Source: Bacteroidales bacterium (GTDB lineage: Bacteria > Bacteroidota > Bacteroidia > Bacteroidales > VadinHA17). Taken from it: DNA of 53,963 nucleotides. The stretch lies in contig PMIJ01000129.1 of assembly GCA_003157015.1 (NCBI GenBank), forward strand, positions 1-53,963, read 5' to 3'. A model generated the notes under the pieces. That model searched no databases. It had not been told where the DNA came from and saw only the letters and a program-made list of their open reading frames with translations. Of the stretch, positions 43,461 to 53,356 are shown piece after piece; positions within the stretch are counted from its first letter, which is position 1, and every line of letters begins with the position of its first letter. The translations under genes were made by a program, and so were the position numbers.

Positions 43461-46400
43461 ATGAACAGGATTGCCCAATTTGCTGTAAAATACCCGGTTA
43501 CAGTTTTAATGCTTGTACTCGGCATAGTTCTTCTCGGGGTAATATCTCTGGGAAAACTGGGAACCGATCTCTTTCCGAACCTGAACAATCCCAAGATTTA
43601 TATTCAGCTTACGGCCGGGGAAAAACCGCCGGAAGAGATCGAAAAGACTTATGTTGAACAGATAGAATCTCTCTGCATGAGACAGAGTGATGTTATAAAG
43701 GTTTCATCTGTTTCCCAGGTCGGCACAGCAGAAATAACTGTTGAATATAGCTGGAACAAAGATATGGATGAAGCCTTTCTTGATTTACAGAAAGCGCTAA
43801 ACTCCTTCAGTCAGAATTCTGATCTCACAGAATTTGATATTTCCCAATATGATCCGAACGCTTCACCCGTAATGATTGTGGGATTGAAGAATAAGGCAAT
43901 AACAAATATGGATGAACTGAGAAAAGTCGCAGAAAACTATATCAGGAACGAACTTATCAGAATCGAAGGCATTGCCGATGTGAAACTTACGGGACAGGAA
44001 GAGAGCCAGGTTGTAATTGAAACCAACAAATATATTCTCGAATCCTTTGGATTGACTTCAGATGTTATAGCTGCACAGATAGCAAACTATAACAAGAATG
44101 TGTCTGGAGGTTCGATTGTTGACCTTGGATTAAAATATGTTGTTAAAGGGGTCAGTGTTATGAGCAATTTAACCGACCTGGAGAATATAGTTGTTGGATT
44201 CAAGCAGGCAACATCACAGACAGTAACAACAACGGGAACTACTACCACCAATCCTTCAACTGACAAAGTTCCTGTTTATCTGAGGGATGTTGCAACAATA
44301 AAATATGAAAACAAAGATCCGCAGAATATAATTATGCTTAACGGCGAACGCTGTATTGGTTTGTCAATTTATAAAGAGCCCAAATATAACACAGTTGAAG
44401 CCGTCAGGAACCTTAACACTGCTTTGGGCACTCTGGCAAAAGCTCTTCCCGGATATGAATTCGTAGTTGTAAAAGATCAGGGAAAATATATCGACAATGC
44501 GATAAAAGAGGTAAAAAATTCAGGTCTGATCGGAATTTTTCTGGCAATGATAGTTTTGTATGTTTTCCTGCGCAGAATCGGTACCACGATGATTGTAAGC
44601 GTAGCTATTCCTATCTCAATAATAGCAACATTTAACCTGATGTATTTCAATCACCTCACATTAAATATTATGACTCTGGGAGGACTTGCGCTCGGAGCAG
44701 GCAGGCTGGTAGATGATGCAATTGTGGTACTTGAAAATATTACCAGGAACAGAGATGAGGGGATGTCTCTTCGGGAGGCGGCAATTGTAGGTACCGGACA
44801 GGTCGGAGGAGCTATCACTGCTTCCACGATAACTACAATAGTTGTCTTCCTGCCGATTGTTTATCTGAGAGGAGCGTCGGGTGAAATGTTCAAGGACCAG
44901 GCCTGGACGGTGGCTTTTGCCCTGATATCATCACTATTTGTTGCAATGCTTGTCATCCCGATGCTGGTAAGTACTCTTTTCCATGAAAAGAAGGACCGGA
45001 ACATAGAGCTCAGCAGTCCAATGCAATTCAGATGGTATCCGAAGTTTCTCTCAAAAGTCATCGACAAGAGATTGATAGTAATTATTATTTCCTTCCTGTT
45101 TATGGGATTAACAGTGCTTTTAATTCCAAAACTTGGAAGTGAGTACATGCCGAAATCCGCTTCATCTGAGTTCACTGTCGGATTAAAGCTTCCTGAAGGG
45201 ACAAATCTTGCCCGTACCCAAAGTACCATTGCAGAAATAGAAGGAACTGTCAATGAGCTTCTTGGTAACAAAATAAGTATGATTTACAGCCAGGCCGGGG
45301 GTGATATAAATACAACAACGGCGCAATCGGCAACTTCAACAAATGAGAATGTTGCAAATATTAAAATATTCCTGAAAAATGAATATGCCTCTTCATCGGA
45401 AGATATTATAAGAACAGTTGAAAAATACCTCAAGACCATTCCTGATCTGGAGGTAAGCTTTTCACAGGAAGAATCTGAATTACAGACTACTCTTGGAACC
45501 AACGAAGCACCATTTGTTGTTGAAGTAAAGGGGCAGGATTATACCGAAATCGAAAAGATAATCAATGAATCAAAAAGGGTTCTTCAGAGTAATAGCGGAT
45601 TATATAATATTACAACTTCACTTGATGAGGGTACTCCGGAAATAGAAGTTGCGGTTGACAGGTTTAAGACAAGTTATTATAACGTCTCTGTAACAAGCGT
45701 TATCAGCCAGATACAAAGTTATCTCTCCGGAGCTTCAGCGGGTACAATGGAGAAGGAAGGTGAAGAGAAAGATATTGTCATTAAGCTGGGAGACATTTCA
45801 TTGCATCAGCTTGAAGATCTGTTGATTACTGCGGGCACAGTGAAGGTACCTTTGAGTTCTTTGGCTACAGTCAAAAAAGTGATATCTCCCAGGGAAATTA
45901 CCCGGCAGGATCAGAGCAGAACAAGCTATGTCTATGCCATGGTAAATAAATCGAAGCCCTTTGATAAAGTCGTTAGGGACGCAAACCAATTGCTTAAATC
46001 CGTACCGCTGCCGGCGAACTACAGGATCCAGATAACAGGTGAAGAACTGATGAGAAAAGAATCGATGTCTAATCTCACTTTTGCTTTGATCCTGTCAATT
46101 ATTCTCGTTTTTATGGTGCTGGCAGCCGAATTTGAATCAATAATTCAGCCTTTTGTTATTTTATTGACTATACCTCTTGCAGCAGTCGGTACTATCCTGA
46201 CATTCTTTATACTTGGAAAAAGCCTCAATATGATGGCATATATAGGCATCATAATGCTTGGAGGTATTGCAGTAAGCAATGCCATTATTCTTATTGATCG
46301 TATAAATCAGCTTCGCAGGACCGGATTAAATAAAAAAGACTCCATAATAACGGCAGGATCGCAGAGAATAAGACCGATTTTAATGACCAGCCTTACAACG

Positions 46401-46589
46401 ATCTTTGCTCTTCTGCCGCTGACAATCGGCATCGGAGAAAGTGCATCGCTCAGATCTCCTATGGCGCTTGCAGTTATTGGAGGACTGGTGACATCAACTA
46501 TCCTCACCCTGATAGTGATACCATGTGTATATTGGGTTTTTGATTCTTTGAGCGATCTGATCACAAGAAAAAAACCGGTGAATGAATAA
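43461..46589 (+). CDS. RND-family efflux transporter
   Basis: A 1042-residue inner-membrane pump of full RND length with twelve membrane segments and two large periplasmic loops. In the fourth segment the proton-relay pair Asp418-Asp419 is intact (GRLVDDAIVVLENI). The tenth segment reads VSNAIILIDRINQLRR, without the Lys found in AcrB, as in many non-AcrB members. A Thr-rich insertion (TTTGTTTTNPSTD) lies at about 254-268 of the first loop, and a second Thr/Ser-rich stretch (INTTTAQSATSTNEN) at about 614-628. It probably moves small hydrophobic molecules or lipids. The next gene encodes a second RND, so the pump may be a hetero-oligomer. Confidence 0.95.
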   Translation: MNRIAQFAVKYPVTVLMLVLGIVLLGVISLGKLGTDLFPNLNNPKIYIQLTAGEKPPEEIEKTYVEQIESLCMRQSDVIKVSSVSQVGTAEITVEYSWNKDMDEAFLDLQKALNSFSQNSDLTEFDISQYDPNASPVMIVGLKNKAITNMDELRKVAENYIRNELIRIEGIADVKLTGQEESQVVIETNKYILESFGLTSDVIAAQIANYNKNVSGGSIVDLGLKYVVKGVSVMSNLTDLENIVVGFKQATSQTVTTTGTTTTNPSTDKVPVYLRDVATIKYENKDPQNIIMLNGERCIGLSIYKEPKYNTVEAVRNLNTALGTLAKALPGYEFVVVKDQGKYIDNAIKEVKNSGLIGIFLAMIVLYVFLRRIGTTMIVSVAIPISIIATFNLMYFNHLTLNIMTLGGLALGAGRLVDDAIVVLENITRNRDEGMSLREAAIVGTGQVGGAITASTITTIVVFLPIVYLRGASGEMFKDQAWTVAFALISSLFVAMLVIPMLVSTLFHEKKDRNIELSSPMQFRWYPKFLSKVIDKRLIVIIISFLFMGLTVLLIPKLGSEYMPKSASSEFTVGLKLPEGTNLARTQSTIAEIEGTVNELLGNKISMIYSQAGGDINTTTAQSATSTNENVANIKIFLKNEYASSSEDIIRTVEKYLKTIPDLEVSFSQEESELQTTLGTNEAPFVVEVKGQDYTEIEKIINESKRVLQSNSGLYNITTSLDEGTPEIEVAVDRFKTSYYNVSVTSVISQIQSYLSGASAGTMEKEGEEKDIVIKLGDISLHQLEDLLITAGTVKVPLSSLATVKKVISPREITRQDQSRTSYVYAMVNKSKPFDKVVRDANQLLKSVPLPANYRIQITGEELMRKESMSNLTFALILSIILVFMVLAAEFESIIQPFVILLTIPLAAVGTILTFFILGKSLNMMAYIGIIMLGGIAVSNAIILIDRINQLRRTGLNKKDSIITAGSQRIRPILMTSLTTIFALLPLTIGIGESASLRSPMALAVIGGLVTSTILTLIVIPCVYWVFDSLSDLITRKKPVNE

Positions 46590-46621
46590 TTTATTCATGA
46601 TGACTAAGACGAGCAGATAAT

Positions 46622-49600
46622 ATGAATTTCATCATAAAGAGGAAGGTTCTGATTTGTATGCTCTTTATCGGGCTTACAATGCTTGGTTATGTTTCTTACA
46701 AAAGACTCCCTGTAGAACTTTTTCCAAATTCACAGCTTCCGACACTCATCGTTCAGGTGACAACAACTCTTGAACTGGATCCAAACTATATTGAAAGCAA
46801 AGCCATAATTCCGCTTGAAGGAGCTATTGGCACTCTTGAAGGCATAGAAAAGATTGAATCAAATATTACATCGCGCTCCGGGACGATAATCCTTTATTAC
46901 AATCAGAGTGCAAACATGAAATATGCCAACCTGAAGCTCGAGGAAAAGATTAATTCAGTTAAAACAACCCTTCCTGCCGAATTCAAAATTACTGTGGTAA
47001 AAATTGATCTCACGCAGATAACCAGCCAGTTCATGGAATTACAGGTCAGAGGCGAAGGAGGAATAGACAGGGTCCGTAATATAACAGATAAGGAAATATC
47101 GCCTGAACTTCAGAATATTACCGGGATAGCCGGAGTTCAGATTTACGGAGGTCAGCAAAAATCAATTGAAGTCAGACTGAATGAAAAAGCATGCAGAGCT
47201 TACGGTATTACAATGTCACAGGTCACAAACCTTCTGAATAACAATGGAAAGGATAAGACTTTTGTTGGATCGGTAAAAGAAGGAACTGACAAGTTTTTTG
47301 TAAATGTGACTTCCGAATACACCGATGTTAAAGACATTGGGAATATCATAGTAAAACCGAACGGTTCTGTTACCCTGAAAGATATTGCCTATATTATTTT
47401 TGGTGTAAAGGAACAGACTTCTTATAGCAGGGTCAACGGGCTCGATGCAGTTACAATTACACTTGTAAACGATAACCAGGTTAACCTTATCGATCTTTCA
47501 CACAAGACTCTTGATGTGGTTAAGACATTGAATGATAATCTGAAATCCGAGGGAGTTGAAATAGTTGTTCAGAACAATAATGCTGAAATTATGGAGAACA
47601 ACTTAAACCAGATAATTCATCTGGCAGTCATCGGAGGATTGCTTGCGGTACTGATATTATGGTTCTTTTTACGCAATATCCGGCTGGTTTTCATAATTGC
47701 ACTTTCAATACCCATCTCCGTTTATGCAGCTTTTAACTTTTTTTATGCATATAATATCACAATAAACAGTCTGACACTTGTCGGCATGGCTCTTGCCATA
47801 GGCATGCTAGTGGATAATTCGGTTGTTGTCCTTGAGAATATTTACCGGCTTGTAAGCCAGGGAGTTGATATTGATAAAGCTGTAAGACAGGGAACTACTG
47901 AGGTTTGGCGCTCGATAGTTGCGGCAACCCTTACGACAATAACCGTATTCCTTCCATTCCTGTTTTCCGATAATTTTATGATTAAAATTATAGGCAAGAA
48001 TATAGGTGTTTCAATTGTCTCAACCCTGCTCATTTCATTATCTGTTGCACTGCTTCTAATCCCGATGGCAGCACACTTTATACTTAAGTTGTCGAAAACT
48101 TCCGACATGGGAATCTTTAAAAAGCTCTCAATTCACAACAGGCTTATTCAGGGCTATTATCTCACCCTGAAAGCAAGTATGAGGAATCCGGCAGGAACAA
48201 TAATCGGGACACTTGTTGTATTCTTTGCCGCACTTCTCATTAGTCTTAGCCTGAGTGTTACTTCTACGAAAGATGTCGAAACTTCAAGTTTCAGACTCTC
48301 TGTTACCATGCCTTCCGGTTCTACACTTGACAAGACTGACGCATTTGTTGCTGAAATCGAACATGCTCTGAGCGGAATACCTGAAAAAGGGGATATAATA
48401 AGCAGGGTGGAGGAAACCGATGCCACTATGACAATTAACCTTTCTGAAAATTGGGACAAAACAAGCAAAAGATCTCTTCCGGAAATTAAGAATGATATAC
48501 TTGAAAAAGTAAGAAACCTGAAGACAGGAGAAATCACAATGAATGAAATCTCTTCAGGCGGTGGTTATACAGGTGCTGCCGGAGGAGCAGGTGCGGTAAA
48601 TCCTGGTGCAAACTTCATGAACCTTCTTGGTATCGGGACGACAACCGAAAGCGTACTAATCAAGGGGCAGAATTTCAGCCAGATGAAAAACATTTCTGAT
48701 GACATCAAAGCTGCAATACAGAATTTGTCGACAATCAGCAGTGTTAATGTTAATGTTCAGGACAACACTCCCGAGGTGCATTTAAAGTTTGATATGGATT
48801 ATATCGGACGCAATAATTTCACACTGGATAATGTTTCCTCGGCACTTTCAACTTTTGGCAAAGAATATTCCTCAGGTGCATCTTTCTTACAAGGGACCGA
48901 AACATACGATATTACGCTTAAATATGCCGATGAATCGGGCCAGGTAAAGATAAACACTGACAAGACAATTGATGATCTTAAAAATCTCGAGATTACAGGC
49001 ACTAATTCCAATTTGATGGAGATGCAGGAGTTGTCGAATATTGTGTTTTCTTCCGGATTGGGCAACATTCACAGGGAGAACCGTGAGAAAAAGATAACGG
49101 TTACATACAGTTTCAATTCAGATATAACCGGCTCAAAAGATCTGCTGGAAGGGGCAAGAGCCGAAATTGAATCAATAGTTTCGGGCATCAATATACCATC
49201 GGGCATAGCTGTCGAAGTGGTTCATGAAGAGGATCCACTGAAAGATTTTTACTGGCTCATCGGAATGGCTTTCATCCTTATTTATATGATCCTTGCATCG
49301 GTTTTTGAATCACTTTCAACACCTGTGGTTCTGATGTTCAGCATTCCTCTTGCCGCTCTGGGATCTCTTATTGCTCTTATACTTACGAACAATTCTCTCC
49401 TTAATGCCAATACCCTGATCGGATTTCTCATTCTTCTCGGTGTAGTAGTAAACAATGGAATTCTCCTTATTGATTATACAAATATTCTGAGGAAAAGGGG
49501 GTATCGTCGCTCCCGTGCATTGATGACCGCAGGCATTGCAAGGGTAAGGCCAATCCTGATCACCGCATCTGCAACAGTTATTGCCCTCTTCCCCCTGGCT

Positions 49601-51367
49601 ATGGGAAAGTCAGAATTCGTTGCATCCATTGGCGCTGCATTCGCTATTACAGTAATCGGCGGGCTGACTCTGAGCACAATGCTTACACTCATATTTATTC
49701 CAACGTTTTATTCCGGCCTCGAGAATTCCCTGCACTGGATCTATTCGCAAAACTGGAAAACAAAAATTATTCAATTAACAATATTTGCCCTGCTTATACT
49801 ACTGATATATAGCTTTATTGATCAATTCCTCTGGAAGTTGATAACAACTATTCTTGCATTAATAATTGTGCCTGCAGGTACATGGTTTTTTATTAATACT
49901 CTCAGAAAGGCAAGAGAGACCGTTATCTCCCCGGATGAACCTGTTAATATATATATTCAGAGCCTGGTCAAAATATATGACAGGGAAAACCGCTTTCAGA
50001 GAGAATGGAAAAGTGGCGCAAAGATCAGGAAAAGAATGGGTCTTATTAAAGAATTTACTTCCTGGAATGATATGAACCACCTGAGCTGGCAGATTCCACT
50101 TATTGGGTTTTTTATCTACTTTACATACTTCTATCTCAAAAGCGATTTCTGGATTTTTATCTTCAGTATTTGCGTCTGGTTTTCTCTTCTTGGCATTTGG
50201 ATCCCGTTCAATAAACTGCTGACCAGTTTTATGTTGACAGGCAGGAAGAAAACCTATTCAGCGATTATAAAAACCCTTGATACTATAATATACTGGATCA
50301 TACCACTTGCTAATATTTATCTTTTCCAGATAAAATGGCAAAACATAGTAATTGTACTTATCCTGGGGATCATTTGGTTTTCAGGCCTTATAATTTATAA
50401 GGCAGGAATAAAAATGAGCCGGGAAAACATAGATATATACCGCCTTGAAGGCAGATTTAAAAATATCCGTAAGAACTTCTACAAAATTGTTGCCTTAATT
50501 CCACTTATAGGTAAAAAGAAAAAACCATTCAAGGCTTTAAACTGCATTTCACTGAATATTGGCAACGGAATGTTTGGGCTTCTTGGTCCGAATGGAGCAG
50601 GCAAAACAACTCTTATGCGCATAATTTGCGGTATACTTGAACAGAGTTATGGTAAAGTTTGGATCAATGGGATGGACACTCAGAAGAAGAGAGAAGAGCT
50701 TCAGGGACTTATCGGATACCTTCCCCAGGAGTTTGGAAGTTATGAAAATATGACAGCGGATGAATATCTTCAATACCAGGCTATGTTAAAGAATATCACA
50801 GATGTACAGACAAGGGATGAAAGAGTGACTTATGTACTTAAAGCGGTCCACCTGGAAGATCGGCGAAATGAAAAAATAAGCTCCTATTCAGGTGGAATGA
50901 AACAGAGAATGGGAATAGCACAGATACTACTTCACCTGCCCAGAATCCTTGTTGTGGATGAACCAACAGCAGGACTTGATCCAAGAGAAAGGATCAGGTT
51001 CAGAAATCTGCTCGTAGAGCTCAGCCGCGACAGAGTGGTCATCTTCTCAACCCATATAATTGAGGATGTCTCTAGTTCCTGCAACAAAGTTGCAGTTCTT
51101 AACAGGGGGCAATTGATGTACCTTGGGAAACCCATTGATATGACAAAAGAAGCAGAAGGACATATATGGCAATTTAATCTGCCTGAACATAATTTTGAAA
51201 ATTTCATTAATAGCCATCTGGTTGTCCATCACATGTCTGAAGGAGAGATGGTAAGAGTAAGATGCGTATCAGAAGATAAACCCCATAATGACGCAGTTAA
51301 AGTGACACCAAATCTTGAAGATGCATATCTGTGGCTTCTCAGAAAGAAAGGCCAGACAACTTCTTAA
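46622..51367 (+). CDS. RND pump fused to a six-TM module and an ABC ATPase
   Basis: A 1581-residue protein in one uninterrupted frame. Residues 1-1035 are a complete RND transporter: first membrane segment 8-27, segments from about 333, an Asp398-Asn399 pair in MLVDNSVVVLENIY (one Asp of the usual two), and RPILITASATVIALFPLA near the end. The second periplasmic loop has a Gly/Ala-rich insert at 644-670 (GGGYTGAAGGAGA). Six extra membrane segments follow (about 1049-1066, 1073-1091, 1157-1172, 1176-1194, 1220-1236, 1241-1259), with a basic 65-residue cytoplasmic loop. The end, about 1300-1581, is an ABC ATPase: Walker A GPNGAGKTT (1322-1330), signature SYSGGMKQR (near 1420), Walker B ILVVDEPTAGLD (Asp1446-Glu1447), H-loop FSTHIIED. 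Twelve plus six segments puts the ATPase in the cytoplasm, as needed. Confidence 0.9.
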   Translation: MNFIIKRKVLICMLFIGLTMLGYVSYKRLPVELFPNSQLPTLIVQVTTTLELDPNYIESKAIIPLEGAIGTLEGIEKIESNITSRSGTIILYYNQSANMKYANLKLEEKINSVKTTLPAEFKITVVKIDLTQITSQFMELQVRGEGGIDRVRNITDKEISPELQNITGIAGVQIYGGQQKSIEVRLNEKACRAYGITMSQVTNLLNNNGKDKTFVGSVKEGTDKFFVNVTSEYTDVKDIGNIIVKPNGSVTLKDIAYIIFGVKEQTSYSRVNGLDAVTITLVNDNQVNLIDLSHKTLDVVKTLNDNLKSEGVEIVVQNNNAEIMENNLNQIIHLAVIGGLLAVLILWFFLRNIRLVFIIALSIPISVYAAFNFFYAYNITINSLTLVGMALAIGMLVDNSVVVLENIYRLVSQGVDIDKAVRQGTTEVWRSIVAATLTTITVFLPFLFSDNFMIKIIGKNIGVSIVSTLLISLSVALLLIPMAAHFILKLSKTSDMGIFKKLSIHNRLIQGYYLTLKASMRNPAGTIIGTLVVFFAALLISLSLSVTSTKDVETSSFRLSVTMPSGSTLDKTDAFVAEIEHALSGIPEKGDIISRVEETDATMTINLSENWDKTSKRSLPEIKNDILEKVRNLKTGEITMNEISSGGGYTGAAGGAGAVNPGANFMNLLGIGTTTESVLIKGQNFSQMKNISDDIKAAIQNLSTISSVNVNVQDNTPEVHLKFDMDYIGRNNFTLDNVSSALSTFGKEYSSGASFLQGTETYDITLKYADESGQVKINTDKTIDDLKNLEITGTNSNLMEMQELSNIVFSSGLGNIHRENREKKITVTYSFNSDITGSKDLLEGARAEIESIVSGINIPSGIAVEVVHEEDPLKDFYWLIGMAFILIYMILASVFESLSTPVVLMFSIPLAALGSLIALILTNNSLLNANTLIGFLILLGVVVNNGILLIDYTNILRKRGYRRSRALMTAGIARVRPILITASATVIALFPLAMGKSEFVASIGAAFAITVIGGLTLSTMLTLIFIPTFYSGLENSLHWIYSQNWKTKIIQLTIFALLILLIYSFIDQFLWKLITTILALIIVPAGTWFFINTLRKARETVISPDEPVNIYIQSLVKIYDRENRFQREWKSGAKIRKRMGLIKEFTSWNDMNHLSWQIPLIGFFIYFTYFYLKSDFWIFIFSICVWFSLLGIWIPFNKLLTSFMLTGRKKTYSAIIKTLDTIIYWIIPLANIYLFQIKWQNIVIVLILGIIWFSGLIIYKAGIKMSRENIDIYRLEGRFKNIRKNFYKIVALIPLIGKKKKPFKALNCISLNIGNGMFGLLGPNGAGKTTLMRIICGILEQSYGKVWINGMDTQKKREELQGLIGYLPQEFGSYENMTADEYLQYQAMLKNITDVQTRDERVTYVLKAVHLEDRRNEKISSYSGGMKQRMGIAQILLHLPRILVVDEPTAGLDPRERIRFRNLLVELSRDRVVIFSTHIIEDVSSSCNKVAVLNRGQLMYLGKPIDMTKEAEGHIWQFNLPEHNFENFINSHLVVHHMSEGEMVRVRCVSEDKPHNDAVKVTPNLEDAYLWLLRKKGQTTS

Positions 51368-51391
51368 AATAAACAGGTAAATATCAATAAA

Positions 51392-52108
51392 ATGAGAAGC
51401 AAGAACATCTATAACAACTGGGTCCTTATTTATAAAATGATAATATATAATTTAAGGATCATATTCGCTAATAAGTTTATCTGGTTTGCTGGCGGATCAA
51501 TCCTGTTTTACATCGGTCTTTCAATAATTTATGTTTTTTCAAATGATGTCTCAAAAATGGAAGACCTTTACGGGATCTTCCTTTTCTCGGGAATCCTTCT
51601 GGTTTTCTATCCCTCTGTATTCGGAGTTCAGAATGATCAGGATGCACGGACAATAGAAATATTATTCGGGATCCCTAACTACAGGTACAAGGTCTGGCTT
51701 GTAAGAATTCTTCTGATATTCATAATAGCTTTCCTTATAATGCTTGGATTTACGCTGCTTTCTTCTTATTTTATTGTCAAATTCCGCATTGCCGCCATGA
51801 CTTCACAGGTAATGCTTCCTGTTATTTTTTTAGGTGTTATGGCATTCATGCTTTCCACGGTCATCAGAAACGGAAATGGTACGGCAGTTGTTATGATTGT
51901 ATTCGGGTTGATATTCCTTGTGCTTAGTGATCCGCTGAGTAAAAGCCAGTGGAATGTGTTCCTTAATCCTTTCAACATGCCACGTGATGTAAATGAGACC
52001 ACATGGGCAATGATAACTTTTAAAAGCCGTGTAATACTTATCACGGGTTCAATACTTTTTTTACTTATTGCTCTTTACAACCTTCAAAAGAGGGAGAAGT
52101 TCATGTAA
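51392..52108 (+). CDS. ABC-2 type permease, last gene of the export cluster
   Basis: A 238-residue membrane protein with six membrane segments (about 29-49, 60-77, 102-127, 138-157, 163-179, 212-229). FGVQNDQDARTIEILFGIPNYRYKVWLVR matches the cytoplasmic coupling region of ABC-2 permeases, where the ATPase engages. It starts 24 bases after the RND-ABC fusion, so its natural partner is the fused ATPase. The pairing ATPase plus permease thus occurs at both ends of the cluster. There is no periplasmic extension. Confidence 0.85.
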   Translation: MRSKNIYNNWVLIYKMIIYNLRIIFANKFIWFAGGSILFYIGLSIIYVFSNDVSKMEDLYGIFLFSGILLVFYPSVFGVQNDQDARTIEILFGIPNYRYKVWLVRILLIFIIAFLIMLGFTLLSSYFIVKFRIAAMTSQVMLPVIFLGVMAFMLSTVIRNGNGTAVVMIVFGLIFLVLSDPLSKSQWNVFLNPFNMPRDVNETTWAMITFKSRVILITGSILFLLIALYNLQKREKFM

Positions 52109-52202
52109 CCCCATTTCTCCCCAAATGGGGGATGAATCCTATCAGTAAAATTCATGATGGGATTTAAGATTGCTGCGCTACGATAGCAATGACTGTGGAA
52201 GT
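52109..52202. repeat. hairpin and short repeat after the export cluster
   Basis: ccccattt (52109-52116) pairs with aaatgggg (52123-52130) straight after the permease stop codon. It is followed by attgct (52169-52174) and agcaat (52185-52190) around gcgctacgat, a second short inverted repeat. There is no T-run, so termination is only possible, for this convergent gap with the radical SAM gene. Confidence 0.5.
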
Positions 52203-52224
52203 AAGGTTGTTTCAGGTTGGGGGG

Positions 52225-53178
52225 TTATTCAAAAGGATTCTTCTTACTGAAATCAGGCATATAGTTCAGATTGCTACCTATATCCTGAACCCATCCGTTT
52301 CTGAAACCAAGAGCTTCCATTTTTTCAATAACAGAATCATACTCCTTTTTGTAGAGTCTCCGGTTTAGCACTCCATGATGTCTGACATGTTCTGTCGGAT
52401 GGTACTGAGACATAAGTGAAAGATGCACGCCCGGGGACAACTCTTCAGCTATTGAAACAAGAACATTTTTGCTTTCTTCTGCGTGGCCAGGCAATACAAG
52501 GTGCCTGATTAGCAACCCGTTTACAGCGTTTTCATTTTCATCTGTAATAAGGGTTGAACCTTTCTGATAATACATTTCCTTAATTGCTTTTAATGCAGTT
52601 TCCGGGTAATCACCGGCATCAGAATACTCCAAAGCAATTTGATTTGTGACATATTTATAATCAGGCAGATACACATCAATCATTCCGGCAAGAGAGCGTA
52701 TTGTTTCAGGTTTATCGTAGCCATTCGTATTATACACAGTGACTGGCTTGCATCCCCGCGAATTCAATCCTTTAATTATTGCCTTTATCACAGGTACGAC
52801 ATGAGATGGAGATACAAATCCAACTGCCTGAACTCCTTCCGAAAGTATTTTCATTATCCTGTCAAGAATTACTTCCAGATTTATTCCATCATTTCCCGGC
52901 TTTGATTTACAACGGCTTATTTCATGATTCTGGCAGTAAAGGCAACTCAGATTGCATCCGGTAAAAAAGATATTGCATATGCCATTTTTCCCACCTATTA
53001 CCGGCTCCTCTCCTTTGTGAACACATACTGTAGCTATGTTAAAGCCTGAATCGGTTCCACAATATCCTAATTCACCTTCAAATCTGTTTACCCGGCATTC
53101 CCTGGGGCATAAAGTGCAGTTCTCAAGAATCAACCTGTCATTTCTTTCAAATATATCTGTCTGTTTCACAGCGTTCAT
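52225..53178 (-). CDS. radical SAM protein, PflA-like
   Basis: A 317-residue radical SAM enzyme. The cluster motif CxxxCxxC is Cys75, 79, 82 in GCNLSCLYCQNHEISR. An N-terminal CTLCPRECRVNR with Cys21, 24, 28 and Cys40 can hold a second metal site. Glycyl-radical activating enzymes (PflA group) and the AmmeMemoRadiSam type have this form. No glycyl-radical enzyme gene is nearby, so the target is unknown. Conserved HLVLPGHAEESKNVL and LSLMSQYHPTEHV blocks match the PF04055 proteins annotated as putative pyruvate formate-lyase activating enzymes. Confidence 0.88.
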   Translation of the reverse strand: MNAVKQTDIFERNDRLILENCTLCPRECRVNRFEGELGYCGTDSGFNIATVCVHKGEEPVIGGKNGICNIFFTGCNLSCLYCQNHEISRCKSKPGNDGINLEVILDRIMKILSEGVQAVGFVSPSHVVPVIKAIIKGLNSRGCKPVTVYNTNGYDKPETIRSLAGMIDVYLPDYKYVTNQIALEYSDAGDYPETALKAIKEMYYQKGSTLITDENENAVNGLLIRHLVLPGHAEESKNVLVSIAEELSPGVHLSLMSQYHPTEHVRHHGVLNRRLYKKEYDSVIEKMEALGFRNGWVQDIGSNLNYMPDFSKKNPFE

Positions 53179-53300
53179 TTAAATATATTAATCCGCAGCG
53201 GGTTTCTTTTAACTTGCCTGTAAAGATCGGAATGTTTACCAATTTTTCAAGCTACATCTTTGAGCCACAAGCATAATACTTCAAGATTAATTTCGATTAT

Positions 53301-53331
53301 TTTGGAGTTTTAATATAAATATGTACCTTTG
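53301..53331 (+). promoter_or_regulatory. consensus Bacteroidota promoter of rimP-nusA
   Basis: TTTG (53301-53304), a 19-base spacer and TACCTTTG (53324-53331) match the -33/-7 consensus exactly. Transcription should begin near 53335, leaving a leader of about 64 bases before rimP. Confidence 0.75.
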
Positions 53332-53356
53332 CCATCGAATTGAGGAGAATTTGAGC

